Below are positions 19,540-30,003 of a stretch of 64,000 nucleotides of DNA, in pieces. The position numbers were made by a program, and so were the translations under genes. The stretch is from the NCBI GenBank assembly GCA_016794505.1, contig JAEUJZ010000158.1, forward strand, positions 1 to 64,000, written 5' to 3'. Origin of the DNA: Myxococcales bacterium (GTDB lineage: Bacteria > Myxococcota_A > Polyangia > Palsa-1104 > JAEUJZ01). Below the pieces are notes generated by a model. That model saw nothing but the letters and a program-made list of their open reading frames with translations, was not told the origin of the DNA and searched no databases. Position 1 is the stretch's first letter. Every line of letters begins with the position of its first letter.

Positions 19540-20553
19540 GTGACAGTGCAAGCGCAGCATGGACCCATGCAGACCGCACTACCGCCCCTTCGCATCGCCC
19601 CCGCTGGCCCAGGCCTGAGCGAACGCGGCGACGAGCCAGCCCCCTCGACGGGGGAAAATCCGCTCGCCAAGTTCTTTCCCCCCTATGTCGAAGGCGACGA
19701 GCGCCTCGATCGCTGGACGAGCATCCCGTATATCTTCGTCCACACCGTCGGAATCATCGGCGCGGGTGTCGCCATTGCCTATGGCCAGGTGACCTGGGTC
19801 GACGTTCTTCTGTGCGGCCTCTTCTACTACCTGCGCATGTTCGGCATCACGGCCGGCTATCACCGGTACTTCTCGCATCGCGCATACAAGACCGGGCGCA
19901 TCTTCCAGTTCATCCTGGCGTTCATCGGCACCACGTCGCTGCAAAAGGGCGTGCTGTGGTGGGCGGCGCATCATCGCCAGCATCACAAGTACAGCGACCA
20001 AGAACGCGACATTCACTCGCCCGTGCAGCGCAGCTTTCACTGGGCGCATCAGGGCTGGTTCCTGTGCGGCCGCTATGACCGCACCGACTGGGAACGCATC
20101 CAAGACTTCGCCAAGTACCCTGAGCTTCGCTGGCTAAACACCAACTTCCGCGGGCCGGCCATCGGCTCGGTGATCTTGATGTTCCTGATTGGCTGGCTGG
20201 TCCGCGGCGATGTCATGGGCGGCCTGCGGGCCGGGCTGTGGGGCGGCTTCTTCAGCACCGTTCTTCTGTGGCACGGCACCTTCACCATCAACTCGCTGGC
20301 CCATGTCTGGGGCTCGCGTCGTTACAAGACCACCGACGACAGCCGCAACAACTTCTTCCTGGCGCTGATCACCATGGGCGAAGGCTGGCACAACAACCAC
20401 CACTACTACCAGAGCACGGCGAACCAGGGCTTCTTCTGGTGGGAAGTCGACTTCAGCTACTACATCCTCAAGGTCCTTTCGTGGTTCGGCATCGTGTGGG
20501 ACCTGCGCACGCCGCCCAAGCACGTCCTCGAAAACCGCGCCGCAAGCGCCTAG
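19540..20553 (+). CDS. Acyl-CoA desaturase (delta-9 type, membrane di-iron)
   Basis: 337 aa integral membrane fatty-acid desaturase. The three histidine boxes are intact: HRYFSH, HHRQHH and HNNHHYY, which bind the di-iron centre. About four membrane helices lie around them. Family members introduce a cis double bond into saturated acyl chains and so tune membrane fluidity. The start is uncertain: GTG at 19540 or ATG at 19567. A TATGAC box at 19517-19522 would allow either. It is followed 36 bp later by a DUF1287 gene, with no obvious functional tie. Confidence 0.9.
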   Translation: MTVQAQHGPMQTALPPLRIAPAGPGLSERGDEPAPSTGENPLAKFFPPYVEGDERLDRWTSIPYIFVHTVGIIGAGVAIAYGQVTWVDVLLCGLFYYLRMFGITAGYHRYFSHRAYKTGRIFQFILAFIGTTSLQKGVLWWAAHHRQHHKYSDQERDIHSPVQRSFHWAHQGWFLCGRYDRTDWERIQDFAKYPELRWLNTNFRGPAIGSVILMFLIGWLVRGDVMGGLRAGLWGGFFSTVLLWHGTFTINSLAHVWGSRRYKTTDDSRNNFFLALITMGEGWHNNHHYYQSTANQGFFWWEVDFSYYILKVLSWFGIVWDLRTPPKHVLENRAASA

Positions 20554-20589
20554 CAGATCCTCTCCGGCCCCGCTTCGTTTCAACGGAGC

Positions 20590-21546
20590 ATGCTGCACGT
20601 CGTTGCCTCTGCCCTGTTGGCTCTCGCCAGCACCCTTCCCGAAAGCTCTCCCCGACTCAGCGATCGCGATCGCGGCATCTTTCCTGATCTCTCGCCGCAG
20701 GCGCAGATCGCAGCGCCCGACTGGTCGCCATCCGATGGCGAGGCGTGGCTGCGCGTCGATCCAGCGCATCGCATCGCCACCCTGTACCAAGGCGAGGTTC
20801 CGCTGATCGCCTATGCCCTGTCCGGCCCGCTGTCGCAGGCTGCCGCCGGGCCCGCTCAGCTTGCCACCGTCTTGCCCTGGCTTTCCGAGGCCGATCGCGC
20901 CGAGCTGGTGCGCCGCCAGCCCCCCACCGTTCGCGTCACGTTTGGTTCCCCTGGCCCGCGCGAAGATCACGACGGTGACGGAGTGGTCAACACGCTCGAT
21001 GTCTTGCTGGGCGCCAAGAAGCTGTGTCTGAACAAGGCGGCCTATGTGTCGAACTATCGCGCGCTGCGCTATCCCGGTGGCGATGTGCCGCGCACCGAAG
21101 GCGTCTGCACCGACACGCTGGTGCGCGCCCTGCGCAACGCCGGCTGGGATCTGCAGCGCGAGATCCACGAAGACGCCGCGAAAAAGCCGCAGCTTTATCC
21201 GCTGGCTGGGAAGGCTCCTGACGCCAACATCGATCACCGCCGCATCCGCATGATGCTGCCGTGGTTCCGTCAACACTTTGTGCAAGTCCCCGACGGAGCG
21301 CCCTATCTGCCGGGCGACATTGTGCTGTTTGACACCTTCCCCAACAAAGCCGGACCGGACCACGCGGGCATCGTCTCGGACCGCCTGGGGCCTTCGGGGC
21401 TGCCTTTGGTCGTCAACAACTGGACCGATGGCTACGTCGAGCAAGAGATGGATCTGCTCGGCTGGGTGCCTGTCACGCACCGCTTTCGCGTACCCGTGCA
21501 GCCGAATGCCGCGCCAGCCCCACGCCCACCGCTGCGAGCGCAGTAG
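20590..21546 (+). CDS. Secreted DUF1287 protein with a calcium-binding-loop insert
   Basis: 318 aa with a signal peptide (about 1-16). The C-terminal two thirds match DUF1287, a family with an NlpC/P60-like cysteine-hydrolase look: YPGGDVPRTEGVCTDTLVRA (candidate catalytic Cys in GVCTD), HEDA, NIDHRRI, LPGDIVLFD and DHAGIVSD (candidate His). Between the first domain and DUF1287 lies DHDGDGVVNTLDVL near residues 126-139, which resembles the calcium loop of dockerin and thrombospondin type-3 repeats. Cell-wall or surface hydrolysis is plausible, but no substrate is known. ATG at 20590 follows ACGGAGC. Confidence 0.8.
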   Translation: MLHVVASALLALASTLPESSPRLSDRDRGIFPDLSPQAQIAAPDWSPSDGEAWLRVDPAHRIATLYQGEVPLIAYALSGPLSQAAAGPAQLATVLPWLSEADRAELVRRQPPTVRVTFGSPGPREDHDGDGVVNTLDVLLGAKKLCLNKAAYVSNYRALRYPGGDVPRTEGVCTDTLVRALRNAGWDLQREIHEDAAKKPQLYPLAGKAPDANIDHRRIRMMLPWFRQHFVQVPDGAPYLPGDIVLFDTFPNKAGPDHAGIVSDRLGPSGLPLVVNNWTDGYVEQEMDLLGWVPVTHRFRVPVQPNAAPAPRPPLRAQ

Positions 21547-21569
21547 CCCCCTCCACGCTCGACTCTCCA

Positions 21570-21680
21570 GTTGGTTCTGTATTTTTATTTTACAAAATAA
21601 TTCTCAAACAATTTATTATTTTCCGATTAAAGCAATTTACTATTTAACAAACATAGTGCAGAAAAAATAAAGAATCTGCG
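21570..21680. other. AT-rich intergenic island
   Basis: About 110 bp of strongly AT-rich DNA (runs such as TTTTTATTTTACAAAATAA) in a GC-rich setting, between the DUF1287 stop and a decayed gene. A weak hairpin (GCAGA / TCTGC) sits at its right end. No gene is visible. It may be a remnant of inserted DNA or a transcription-stop region. Confidence 0.4.
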
Positions 21681-21741
21681 CAGGGCTTCCTGATGCGTGC
21701 GTTGCTAAGACGAAATGACGAGGGCGCTCACCGACAGGGGC

Positions 21742-22284
21742 TCACGCTTCAAACACGTCCGCCCAGTGGGTGTGACCCGAGAGATGCAACACGCGCAGGC
21801 TCCGCGAGGCATCCGACGGCTCGCTGAGCCCGCGCGTCAAGATCCGCGGTGAGATCACCCATGTCGTGGTTACCCGGCACCACCACCACGGGAGCGGCGA
21901 CGGGCAGCAGACGATCTTGTGCCTCTTCCAAGAGCTCTCTGCCACCGCGGGCTCCACCGATACGATGAGACGCACCACCCCAGCGGCCACCGGCTCGCGT
22001 CGCTGCGACAGAATGCGCAAAGGAACGGACGGTCCATCGCGCACAAGCGAAAGCTGCGGTTCGCTCGGCTCGCCGCGCTGCAGAAGCGCTGCTTCAAAGG
22101 GCGCCCCTATCGAGGCAATGGCAGGCAGCCCGAAGCGCGGACGCACCAGCCCCAGATCCTGCGTGGGGTTGGGGTCCGATGCCTGGGCAAAAAAAGCGGA
22201 GTCGTCGTCGGCAATCCTCTGCAGGACGTCCTGTGACTGCCAGGACTGCGGACGCACGCCGCCAAACGTCCACGCCAACGACAT
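21742..22284 (-). pseudogene. Decayed metallophosphoesterase remnant
   Basis: Two reading frames on the minus strand together carry pieces of a calcineurin-like phosphoesterase. One frame (from 22284) gives an N-terminal beta-rich domain and, near 21769-21780, the C-terminal motif SGHTHW. Another frame (21749-21931) gives PVVVVPGNHDMGDL near 21865. In intact enzymes both motifs lie in one frame, separated by a longer stretch and preceded by D-x-H and GDxxD motifs, which are missing. The pattern points to an internal deletion plus at least two frameshifts. Unlikely to make an active enzyme. Confidence 0.7.
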
Positions 22285-22460
22285 CGCAAGAACCGCGCGC
22301 AGGAAGAACGATGCGCTCCTGGCTCCGCGGTAGCAGCCGCGTTCCCAAACATGTGTGCCAACCCGCAGGCGCCCGCGGCTATCGAGAAGGATCGGTCCGG
22401 CAGATTAAATCTTGATGAAGATTGGCTCGCCGTGCGCGGCTCGCTCATACCGTGTGATGC

Positions 22461-23711
22461 ATGCGGCGCTTCCTTCTTCTCTTTGGGGTTTTGCTCGCAT
22501 CGCCGGCATGTGGCCGTCCTTCGATCTCGGTATCCAAGCCGGCTGCGCAGGTCGATCCGGGGCGCATCACGCTGACACCCGAGGCCGAAGCGCGACTGGG
22601 CATCGTCGCGGGCTTAGCCTCGGTGGCGCAGGTGACGGGGCCGACGCGTCGCCTTTATCCCGGCGAGGTCATGCCCGCGCCCGGTGACGCAGCGATGTTG
22701 ACGGCACCACTTGCCGGCACCGTGACCGCGGTCGCTGCAACCGGACTCCCTGCCGCAGGGTCTCCAGTGCAAGCGGGTCAGCCAATCTTGGTGCTGTCGC
22801 CACTGCCGATGCTGAGCGAACGTGCGCAGGTCGCGACGATTCTTTCAGAGATCGACGCGCAGGTTGCTCGGGCCCGCAGCCAAGAGCAGACGGCCGTACT
22901 CGCCCTGGCCCGCGCGCAGAGCCTGGTCGCCGACGGTCTTGCTGGCAAAAAGCTGCTCGAAGAAGCCAGCGCAAACAGCGATTCAGCACGTGCCACTCGA
23001 CAAGCCGTCGAAGCGCAGCGAGCCGCACTGACAAACAAAGCCGCCGTGGGCGGATCGTCCATGCGCGTGGGCCTGCTGGCGCCGACGCGCATCCCTGCAC
23101 CCTTTGATGGCTTCGTCCGAGATGTACGCGTCACGCTGCACCAGCATGTCGCCATCGGCACGCCGCTTTGTGAAGTCGTCCGCCGCGCTGCGCTGTGGGT
23201 GCGCGTCGCCGTTCCCTCCAGTCAGATTGCCAGCGTTGCGCCCGAGGCCGACGCCTTGATCAGCGACCTGTCTGCCAGCCCTAGCGCCGCCCCACTGCGC
23301 GTGCCACCAGTCCCGCACGCTCCCCAGACCAGCCAGCCCGGAACTGGCGCGCTGGATCTGTATTTTCAGCTGCCCGATGCTGCCCCCTTTCGAATCGGTC
23401 AGCGCGTTGCCGCCTGGGTGGTGAATGCGAACGCTGCCGCATCACCACGCAGCGACGACTCACGCGCGCTTCGATCGGTCGGCGACCTCCTCGCGATTCC
23501 GGCGGCCGCGCTGCTCTACAGCCCCAGCGGCGAGACTTGGGTGTACCAGCGCACCACCCCTCAAACCTTTGTCCATCGTCGGGTTGATGTGCTGCGCAGC
23601 GACGGGGATCGCATCTTGCTGCGCGGTTCCTCGACGCTTCCCGCCGGGGCTCTGCTGGTCACCGCTGGGGCCGCGGAGCTTGCCGGCGTCGAATACGGCG
23701 TCGCCAAATAA
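22461..23711 (+). CDS. RND efflux periplasmic adaptor (membrane fusion protein)
   Basis: 416 aa, first gene of a five-gene efflux operon. The N-terminal signal ends ASPAC, a weak lipobox. Adaptor layout: a barrel-sandwich half (about 75-115, MLTAPLAGTVTAV), a hairpin coiled coil (about 120-195), the second half-motif IPAPFDGFVRDV (about 210), a beta-barrel domain and a membrane-proximal domain ending LVTAGAAELAG. It bridges the RND pump at 23731 and the outer-membrane channel at 26838. The partner pump suggests a heavy-metal substrate, but no metal-binding Met or His cluster is evident here. Confidence 0.88.
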   Translation: MRRFLLLFGVLLASPACGRPSISVSKPAAQVDPGRITLTPEAEARLGIVAGLASVAQVTGPTRRLYPGEVMPAPGDAAMLTAPLAGTVTAVAATGLPAAGSPVQAGQPILVLSPLPMLSERAQVATILSEIDAQVARARSQEQTAVLALARAQSLVADGLAGKKLLEEASANSDSARATRQAVEAQRAALTNKAAVGGSSMRVGLLAPTRIPAPFDGFVRDVRVTLHQHVAIGTPLCEVVRRAALWVRVAVPSSQIASVAPEADALISDLSASPSAAPLRVPPVPHAPQTSQPGTGALDLYFQLPDAAPFRIGQRVAAWVVNANAAASPRSDDSRALRSVGDLLAIPAAALLYSPSGETWVYQRTTPQTFVHRRVDVLRSDGDRILLRGSSTLPAGALLVTAGAAELAGVEYGVAK

Positions 23712-23730
23712 CCACCCCAACTAGGCTCCT

Positions 23731-26700
23731 ATGCTCCAGTTCATCATCACCTTCGCGCTACAGCGCCGTGTGTGGGTCCTGCTTGCCGCGGTCGCGCTGC
23801 TCACTCTCGGCTGGCGCGCCGCGCGCGAGACTCCGCTCGACGTCTTTCCCGAGTTCGCCCGTCCCCTCGTCGAGGTGCAGACCGAAGCGCCCGGTCTGTC
23901 AACCCCTGAAGTCGAGGCACTGATCACCGTGCCCATCGAAGCGGCGCTGTCCGGCGTACCCGGTCTTGAGACCCAGCGCAGCAAGTCTGTCCTCGGTCTG
24001 TCCTCCGTTGTTCTGTTCTTTCGGGATGGCACCGACCTTCTGCGCGCCCGTCAGCTTGTGCAAGAGCGCCTCGCCATCGAAGCCAACCGCTTGCCTCACC
24101 TCGCTCGCCCGCCCGTCATTCTGCCGTCGTTTTCGTCGATGAGCCGCGCCCTGAAGATCGGCGTCACATCGGCCAAGCTGTCGCGCCTGGATCTCAGCGA
24201 CCTCGTGCGCTTTACCATTCGCCCGCGCCTGCTCGCGATTCCGGGTGTTGCCAACGTGTCGGTGTGGGGCCAGCGCGATCGTCAGCTTCACATCTTGGCC
24301 GACCCCGCTCGCCTGCGTGCGCATGGTCTAACTCTGAATGCGCTGCAGAGTGCCATCACGGATGCAACCGCCCTCGCCGCAGGTGGATTTCTGGACACCG
24401 CGCAGCAGCGCATCCCCCTGCGCCATTCCGCCATCGCCGACGATCCGGCCACGCTGGCCGAGCAGCCCGTCCCACTGCGCGGCGGCGCGACCCTGCACCT
24501 CGGCGATGTCGCCACCCTGAGCGAAGGCCACGCGCCACCGATCGGCGATGCGGTCATCGGCAGCCTGCGCGGGACGCAGGGCGGGCTGCTGCTGATCGTT
24601 GAAAAGCAGCCCGCCGCCAACACCCTCGATGTGACCCACCGCGTTGAGTCGGCCCTGCAGGAACTTCGCCCCGCACTCGCTGATGTCGACATCGATTCCT
24701 CCATCTTCCGCCCCGCCGGATTCATCGAACAGTCGCTGCACAACCTGCAGACCGCCATCGCCATCGGCTGCATTTTGGTGGTCGCCGTTCTGCTGTTCTT
24801 CTTGCGCGATCTGCGCGCCGCGATCATCAGCCTGATCGCCATTCCATTGTCGCTGACCGCTGCCGTGGTCTTGCTGTGGCTGCGTGGCGGCACGCTCAAT
24901 ACCCTATTCCTCGCTGGGCTGGTCATCGCGCTCGGCGAAGTCGTTGACGATGCCGTGATCGACGTCGAAAACATTCGCCGCCGCTTGCGCACCGCGTGCG
25001 CCGACACCTCGGCTTCTCCTCTTACTATCGTGCTCGCTGCATCTCTGGAAGTCCGCAGCGCGGTGGTTTTTTCGACGCTGATCGTCTGCCTCGTTTGCCT
25101 TCCTGTTCTCCTGCTCGACGGTCTGGCTGGTGCATTTTTTCGTCCGCTGGCCCTCGCGTACCTCCTCGCCGTGCTCGCTTCGCTCATCGTCGCGCTTACC
25201 GTTACGCCTGCGCTCTGCCTGTGGCTATTGCCGCAGCGCAGCCCCTCTTCAGGCGCCCCATCCCCCGAGCCTGCCCTGATCGCGCGCCTGCGCCGCGCCT
25301 ACCTCGTCTTGCTGCCACGCATCCTCGCGCATCCGCGCCGCGTCGTGCTGCTTCTGGTCGGCGTAACCGTGCTGCCCATGCTGGCTGTGCCCTTCCTGCG
25401 CGAAGAATTTCTGCCCAGCTTTCAGGAAAGAAACTTCCTGATGCACTGGATCGAGCGTCCGGGCACATCCGTTGAAGCCAGCCGCCGATCGACTGAGCAG
25501 ATCGGCCGCGAGCTCTTGCGCATCCCCGGTGTGCAGAGCTTTGGCGCTCACATCGGACGCGCTGAGGTCGGCGATGAGGTCGTCGGACCGAACTTCACCG
25601 AGCACTGGATTAGCATCGATCCGCGCGCCGACTACACATCGACCGTGCGCCGCATCGAAGCCGTGGTCGCGGCCTACCCCGGCGTGTTCAGTGACGTCCT
25701 GACCTATCTCAAAGAGCGAATCAAAGAAGTCCTCTCAGGTACTAGCTCGGCCATTGTTGTGCGCATCTATGGCCCGGACCTCGACAGGCTACGCAGCGAA
25801 GCGAACGCGATCGCCGCCGAGCTGTCGTCCATCCCCGGCCTCATCGATCTGAAGGTCGAGCCGCAGATCAACGTGCCCCAGATCGAAGTGCGCCTGCGCC
25901 CCGAGCGCGCTGCACTGTACGGCTTGACCGCAGCATCGGTGCGCCGCGCGATCCAAGTCTTTGTCGCTGGCCAGCGCATCGGCGAGGTCTATCCGAACGG
26001 CCGCAGCGTCGATGTCCTCTTATGGACGCCCTCCTTGGTACGCGCTGATCTGTCCGCCTTGCGTCGGCTCCTGATCGATACGCCAAGCGGTGAAGTCGTC
26101 GAGATCGGGGCGCTCGCCGAGCTCCGCGTTGTGCCCGCCCCCAATGAGATCAAGCGCGAGTCTGGCTCCCGTCGCCTGGATGTCACCTGCAACGTCCGCG
26201 GCCGGGCTCTCAGCAGTGTGGCCCGCGATATCGAAGCGCGGGTGGCGGCGCATACGTTTCCCCGCGGCACCTATCCGCAGATCCTCGGCGAGTATGCAGC
26301 GCAGCGCAGCTCGCGAAATCAGCTGGCGCTCTTTTCGCTGCTCGCCCTGGCCGGCATCTTTGGCGTCCTCTACCTCGACTTTCGCAGCCTTCGCCAGTCG
26401 CTGCTACTGTTTGCCACACTGCCCTTTGCCCTGGTCGGTGGGCTGTGCGGCGCGCTCCTTGCCGGCGGGGTCCTCTCGCTCGGTTCGTTCGTCGGATTCG
26501 TCAGTGTCCTTGGCATCGCGGCGCGCAACGGCATCATGCTGCTCAGCCACTATCGCCACCTGCGCTGCGAAGAGGGCGTGCCGTGGGGATCGACGCTGTT
26601 TCTACGCGGCGCCAGTGAGCGCCTGCTGCCCATCCTCATGACGGCCCTGTGCGCTGGGCTCGCGCTGCTGCCGATCGTGCTGCGCGGCAATGTCCCCGGC

Positions 26701-26841
26701 TACGAGATCGAGTTTCCCATGGCCGCCGTGATCCTCGGCGGTCTCGCCAGCTCGACCCTCCTAAACCTGCTGTTTGTCCCAGCGCTCTACGCCGCCTATG
26801 GCGAACCTGCGTCGTCACGCCACCCCGGAGAAGAGACATGA
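23731..26841 (+). CDS. Heavy-metal-type (CzcA/CusA family) RND efflux pump
   Basis: 1036 aa inner-membrane proton antiporter. It has the 12-helix RND plan with two large periplasmic loops. The N-terminus ([23 protein letters not shown]) and the helix-4 motif [13 protein letters not shown], carrying the proton-relay acids, are typical of the CzcA/CusA subfamily. The methionine pairs used by CusA for copper are not obvious, so the ion is unknown. Its stop overlaps the start of the outer-membrane channel gene (ATGA). The downstream two-component genes probably regulate the operon. Confidence 0.93.
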   Translation: MLQFIITFALQRRVWVLLAAVALLTLGWRAARETPLDVFPEFARPLVEVQTEAPGLSTPEVEALITVPIEAALSGVPGLETQRSKSVLGLSSVVLFFRDGTDLLRARQLVQERLAIEANRLPHLARPPVILPSFSSMSRALKIGVTSAKLSRLDLSDLVRFTIRPRLLAIPGVANVSVWGQRDRQLHILADPARLRAHGLTLNALQSAITDATALAAGGFLDTAQQRIPLRHSAIADDPATLAEQPVPLRGGATLHLGDVATLSEGHAPPIGDAVIGSLRGTQGGLLLIVEKQPAANTLDVTHRVESALQELRPALADVDIDSSIFRPAGFIEQSLHNLQTAIAIGCILVVAVLLFFLRDLRAAIISLIAIPLSLTAAVVLLWLRGGTLNTLFLAGLVIALGEVVDDAVIDVENIRRRLRTACADTSASPLTIVLAASLEVRSAVVFSTLIVCLVCLPVLLLDGLAGAFFRPLALAYLLAVLASLIVALTVTPALCLWLLPQRSPSSGAPSPEPALIARLRRAYLVLLPRILAHPRRVVLLLVGVTVLPMLAVPFLREEFLPSFQERNFLMHWIERPGTSVEASRRSTEQIGRELLRIPGVQSFGAHIGRAEVGDEVVGPNFTEHWISIDPRADYTSTVRRIEAVVAAYPGVFSDVLTYLKERIKEVLSGTSSAIVVRIYGPDLDRLRSEANAIAAELSSIPGLIDLKVEPQINVPQIEVRLRPERAALYGLTAASVRRAIQVFVAGQRIGEVYPNGRSVDVLLWTPSLVRADLSALRRLLIDTPSGEVVEIGALAELRVVPAPNEIKRESGSRRLDVTCNVRGRALSSVARDIEARVAAHTFPRGTYPQILGEYAAQRSSRNQLALFSLLALAGIFGVLYLDFRSLRQSLLLFATLPFALVGGLCGALLAGGVLSLGSFVGFVSVLGIAARNGIMLLSHYRHLRCEEGVPWGSTLFLRGASERLLPILMTALCAGLALLPIVLRGNVPGYEIEFPMAAVILGGLASSTLLNLLFVPALYAAYGEPASSRHPGEET

Positions 26842-28109
26842 CGCGCCTGCGCGCCCTCCGCCACGCGCTCCTGTTTGTCCTGCTTCTGACTGCGCACACT
26901 CTGCGCGCCGACACTCCGTCCTGGGCCACCACACCGCTCAGCCTGCACGACTGCATCGAGCGCGCCCTTCGCGACGCGCCCACCGTGCAGCGCTTGCAGG
27001 CCCGCGTGCTTGCTGCCGAAGCGCTGCTGCAGCAAGCGCGAACGCTGCCGAACCCACACGTTGCATACACTGCGCAGGACATCGGCCTGCAGACTTCGGC
27101 CGGACCAGCGCTGCTTCATCAGTCGCTGCTCAGCTATCCCGTACTCATCAGCTATCTGCGCACGCAAGAAGCGCGCGTTGCACGGGCCGGCATCGCGCAG
27201 GCCCACGCGCAGAGCGATGAAGATCGCCGCCAGCTTCGCCTTGCGATCGGTCGCGCCTATTTCGCTGCGCTTTTGTCTGACCGCTGGGCAGCGCTGGAAG
27301 CGGATGCCGCTGCCCTTGCTGCCGATATCGTCGCCCAGACTCAGCGCCGGCTGCAGCATGGCGACATCGGCACGTATGACGTCGAGCGCGCTCGCGCAGA
27401 AGAGCTCGATGCACGCCGCAGCGCGGAACAAGCCAGCCGCCGCCGTGATCTCGATCACTTGTCTTTGTCGATCGCCATTGGAGCCGATGAGCCATTCCTG
27501 GTACCGCTGCGCGATCGTCTCGTCGATCTCGCCATCCCGTTCACAGGCGATCGCTCCATCGAACCCGATGCGCTGCTCGCCCGTGCCCGCACCGCGCGTC
27601 CCGATCTGCGGGCCGCCCGCGCCACCCTGCAGCGTGCGACCGAGCAGGGCCGCTTGGAAGCCCGCCGCGCCTTCCCGCTGGCTGAGCTTCAGCTCATCGG
27701 CGGTGTCCGCATCGCCGACCCTGGCGTCGGTGGACTGCTGGCGTTTGGCGCGCCGCTGCCCCTGTTCGATCACAACGATGGCCCGCGCACTGCCGCAGCA
27801 GCGCAGATCCTGTCCGCACGTTCTGCCCTGACCCTGCTGGAACGTCAGGCGGCTGTCGAGGTTCTGTCGGCCGAGCGCGACCATCGCGGCGCATCCGATG
27901 CCTTGCTGCGCTTTGTCCGACCGCAGGTGGCGCTACGCGAAACCGCCCTGCGCGGTGCTCGTCGCCTGCTCGCCGAAGGCATGGCACCTCTGCTTGATGT
28001 TGTCGCGGCCCAGCGCGATCTGCTCGCTTCCCGACGAGCTCTGGCGCAGGCCGAGCACGATGTCGCCCTCGCTGTATTTCGCCTAGGCATTGCCCTGGGC
28101 GAACAGTGA
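26838..28109 (+). CDS. TolC/CusC-family outer-membrane efflux channel
   Basis: 423 aa from the ATG at 26838, which overlaps the pump stop as ATGA. A signal peptide ([17 protein letters not shown]) precedes two outer-membrane-efflux repeats, seen as [20 protein letters not shown] near 37 and [20 protein letters not shown] in the coiled-coil arms. It forms the exit duct of the tripartite pump. A longer open frame from 26649 exists but would overlap the pump gene by almost 200 nt and lacks a signal peptide at its start. Confidence 0.9.
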   Translation: MTRLRALRHALLFVLLLTAHTLRADTPSWATTPLSLHDCIERALRDAPTVQRLQARVLAAEALLQQARTLPNPHVAYTAQDIGLQTSAGPALLHQSLLSYPVLISYLRTQEARVARAGIAQAHAQSDEDRRQLRLAIGRAYFAALLSDRWAALEADAAALAADIVAQTQRRLQHGDIGTYDVERARAEELDARRSAEQASRRRDLDHLSLSIAIGADEPFLVPLRDRLVDLAIPFTGDRSIEPDALLARARTARPDLRAARATLQRATEQGRLEARRAFPLAELQLIGGVRIADPGVGGLLAFGAPLPLFDHNDGPRTAAAAQILSARSALTLLERQAAVEVLSAERDHRGASDALLRFVRPQVALRETALRGARRLLAEGMAPLLDVVAAQRDLLASRRALAQAEHDVALAVFRLGIALGEQ

Positions 28110-28123
28110 TACACGAGGCCCGC

Positions 28124-28849
28124 ATGCGACTGCTTCTTGTTGAGGATGATCATCGCCTGGCGCTGTCGATCGCCGCCGGTCTGAGCGAAGAGGGCTTCAC
28201 CGTCGACCTCGAAGCGGATGGTCCACCAGGCCTCGCCGCGCTCCAGCGCCATCCCTATGACGCCTGTGTGCTCGACATCAACCTGCCGACACCCACCTGT
28301 GATGGCATTGCTGTCCTCGCCACTGCGCGGGCTATGGGCTGCACGGTGCCCATCCTGCTGCTGACTGCGCGCGACGCCGTGCCCGATCGCGTACGCGGGC
28401 TCAACGAAGGCGCCGATGACTATTTGGTCAAGCCCTTCGCCTTTGCCGAGCTTCTGGCACGTCTGCGCTCCATTCTTCGTCGTGGAACACCGCAGCGCCG
28501 CTCTTCTTTGTCATGCGGTGCCTTCGTGCTCGACCTGGTACATCGCGAGGTCCGCGTTGGCGATCAGCGCATCGACCTGACGCAAAAGCAGCTCACCTTG
28601 CTCGAATACCTGTTCTTGCACCGCGGCCAGATCGTCACGCGATCGATGCTGTGGTCGGGCGTCTGGGGGTATTCCTTCGACCCTGGAACCAACGTCGTGG
28701 ATGCCCACATCGCGCAGCTTCGTCGTCGCATCGAAGCGGCCGGTCATCGCTGCCCCATCGAGACCGTCCGCGGGCTTGGGTATCGCGTCGGCACGCCGCA
28801 GCCATGCGGTTTGCCCGCGCTACCTAGCGGGGACGAGCATGGGCGCTAA
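28124..28849 (+). CDS. OmpR-family response regulator of the efflux operon
   Basis: 241 aa from the ATG at 28124. Receiver domain 1-118 has the acidic pair EDD, phospho-acceptor Asp51 (VLDINLP) and Lys in LVKPF. A winged-helix DNA-binding domain follows (about 130-228, ending TVRGLGYRVG). The start was placed at ATG 28124 behind ACGAGG; a GTG at 28106 overlapping the channel stop is possible. The gene overlaps the sensor kinase start. It most likely controls the efflux operon in response to metal, as in CusR/CzcR systems. Confidence 0.9.
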   Translation: MRLLLVEDDHRLALSIAAGLSEEGFTVDLEADGPPGLAALQRHPYDACVLDINLPTPTCDGIAVLATARAMGCTVPILLLTARDAVPDRVRGLNEGADDYLVKPFAFAELLARLRSILRRGTPQRRSSLSCGAFVLDLVHREVRVGDQRIDLTQKQLTLLEYLFLHRGQIVTRSMLWSGVWGYSFDPGTNVVDAHIAQLRRRIEAAGHRCPIETVRGLGYRVGTPQPCGLPALPSGDEHGR

Positions 28850-29969
28850 TGCACGCACTTCGCTGCATGGATTGCGGGCGCTGCGCGTTCGGCTCGTGAT
28901 CTTTTTTGCCGCCGTGCTGACCGCCGCCTTGCTCGTGTTTGGCGGCACGGTGTACGTCGCTGCTGTCCTCGCCGAAGCAGCAGAACAAGAGCCTGAATCC
29001 GAAAAGCAGCGCGAGCTTGCCCACATCCGTGGCCTCCTTGCGCTCGCTTCTGTGGTTGGAATTCCCATCACCATCAGCGCGGCTCTGTTCGGCGCCCGTC
29101 TGCTCAGCCATCACGCGCTTGAGTCCGTCGGGCGTATCGTCCGCACCGCCAACACCCTCACGCTCGACCACCTCGATGCTCGCCTGGCATGCCAGCCTGG
29201 ATCAGGCCGAGAGATCGAAGAGCTTGTCGACGCCCTCAACGCCATGCTGGATCGCATCGGCCGTGCAGCCCGCAGCCTGCGTCGCTTTACCGCCGATGCA
29301 GCGCACGAGCTACGCACGCCCATCGCAGTGCTCAGCAGCGAGATCGAAGTCTGCCTGCGCCACCCGCGTGACCCCGACACGCTGCGCGCCACGCTCGGCG
29401 CAGCACTCGAAGGACTCGGCAGCCTGTCGCGCTTGGTCGATGTCCTATTAACGCTGGTGCGCAGCGATGCCGGCGAGCTTCCCATCGCGCCAACACGCAT
29501 CGATCCCGCAGTGCTCATCACGCAGATCGCAGCACCGTTTGACGGCATCGCTGCAGAACGGAACCTGCGGCTGTGCATTGAGTTGCCCGCTCCACCCGCT
29601 TCTGGCTGTGCATCGGCACTTGCGTTGTCTACCGATCCCTTGCTCCTCGGCCGCGCTCTTGCCAACCTGCTCGACAACGCATGCAAGTACGCTACGGAAG
29701 GCGGCGTCATCACGGTCGCGCTGCGAAGATGCACCGACGATCTTCAGATCATCGTGCGCGATAGCGGCCCCGGCATGAGCGCGCTCGATCTGGCCCACGC
29801 ATGCGATCGCTTCTATCGTGGCTCTGCTCACCGCGGCAGCACCGAAGGCTTCGGCCTGGGCCTGTCGCTCACGCAAGAGTTCATGCGCATCCTCGGCGGC
29901 AGCCTAACCATCGCGGCCGCCCAGCCCGCCGGCCTTGTCGCCACGCTGACTCTGCCAAGGATGCATTGA
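28839..29969 (+). CDS. Sensor histidine kinase of the efflux operon
   Basis: 376 aa. Two membrane helices (about 18-40 and 68-92) enclose a very short periplasmic loop of about 27 residues. A HAMP-like linker is followed by HisKA with phospho-acceptor His in AAHELRTPIAV near 155, and an ATPase domain with NLLDNACKYA, DSGPGMS and GFGLGLSL. CusS/CzcS-type sensors usually have a larger periplasmic domain, so sensing here may occur in the membrane or through the pump. The start overlaps the response regulator stop by 11 nt. Confidence 0.9.
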   Translation: MGANARTSLHGLRALRVRLVIFFAAVLTAALLVFGGTVYVAAVLAEAAEQEPESEKQRELAHIRGLLALASVVGIPITISAALFGARLLSHHALESVGRIVRTANTLTLDHLDARLACQPGSGREIEELVDALNAMLDRIGRAARSLRRFTADAAHELRTPIAVLSSEIEVCLRHPRDPDTLRATLGAALEGLGSLSRLVDVLLTLVRSDAGELPIAPTRIDPAVLITQIAAPFDGIAAERNLRLCIELPAPPASGCASALALSTDPLLLGRALANLLDNACKYATEGGVITVALRRCTDDLQIIVRDSGPGMSALDLAHACDRFYRGSAHRGSTEGFGLGLSLTQEFMRILGGSLTIAAAQPAGLVATLTLPRMH

Positions 29970-30003
29970 AGCCTAGGCCCTCGGCTCCTTGTTCAACGCG
30001 CGG

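Noticed and set aside
20134-21480. 448-codon open frame opposite the desaturase and DUF1287 genes
   Set aside because: Spans two conserved genes in antisense and has no recognisable motifs.
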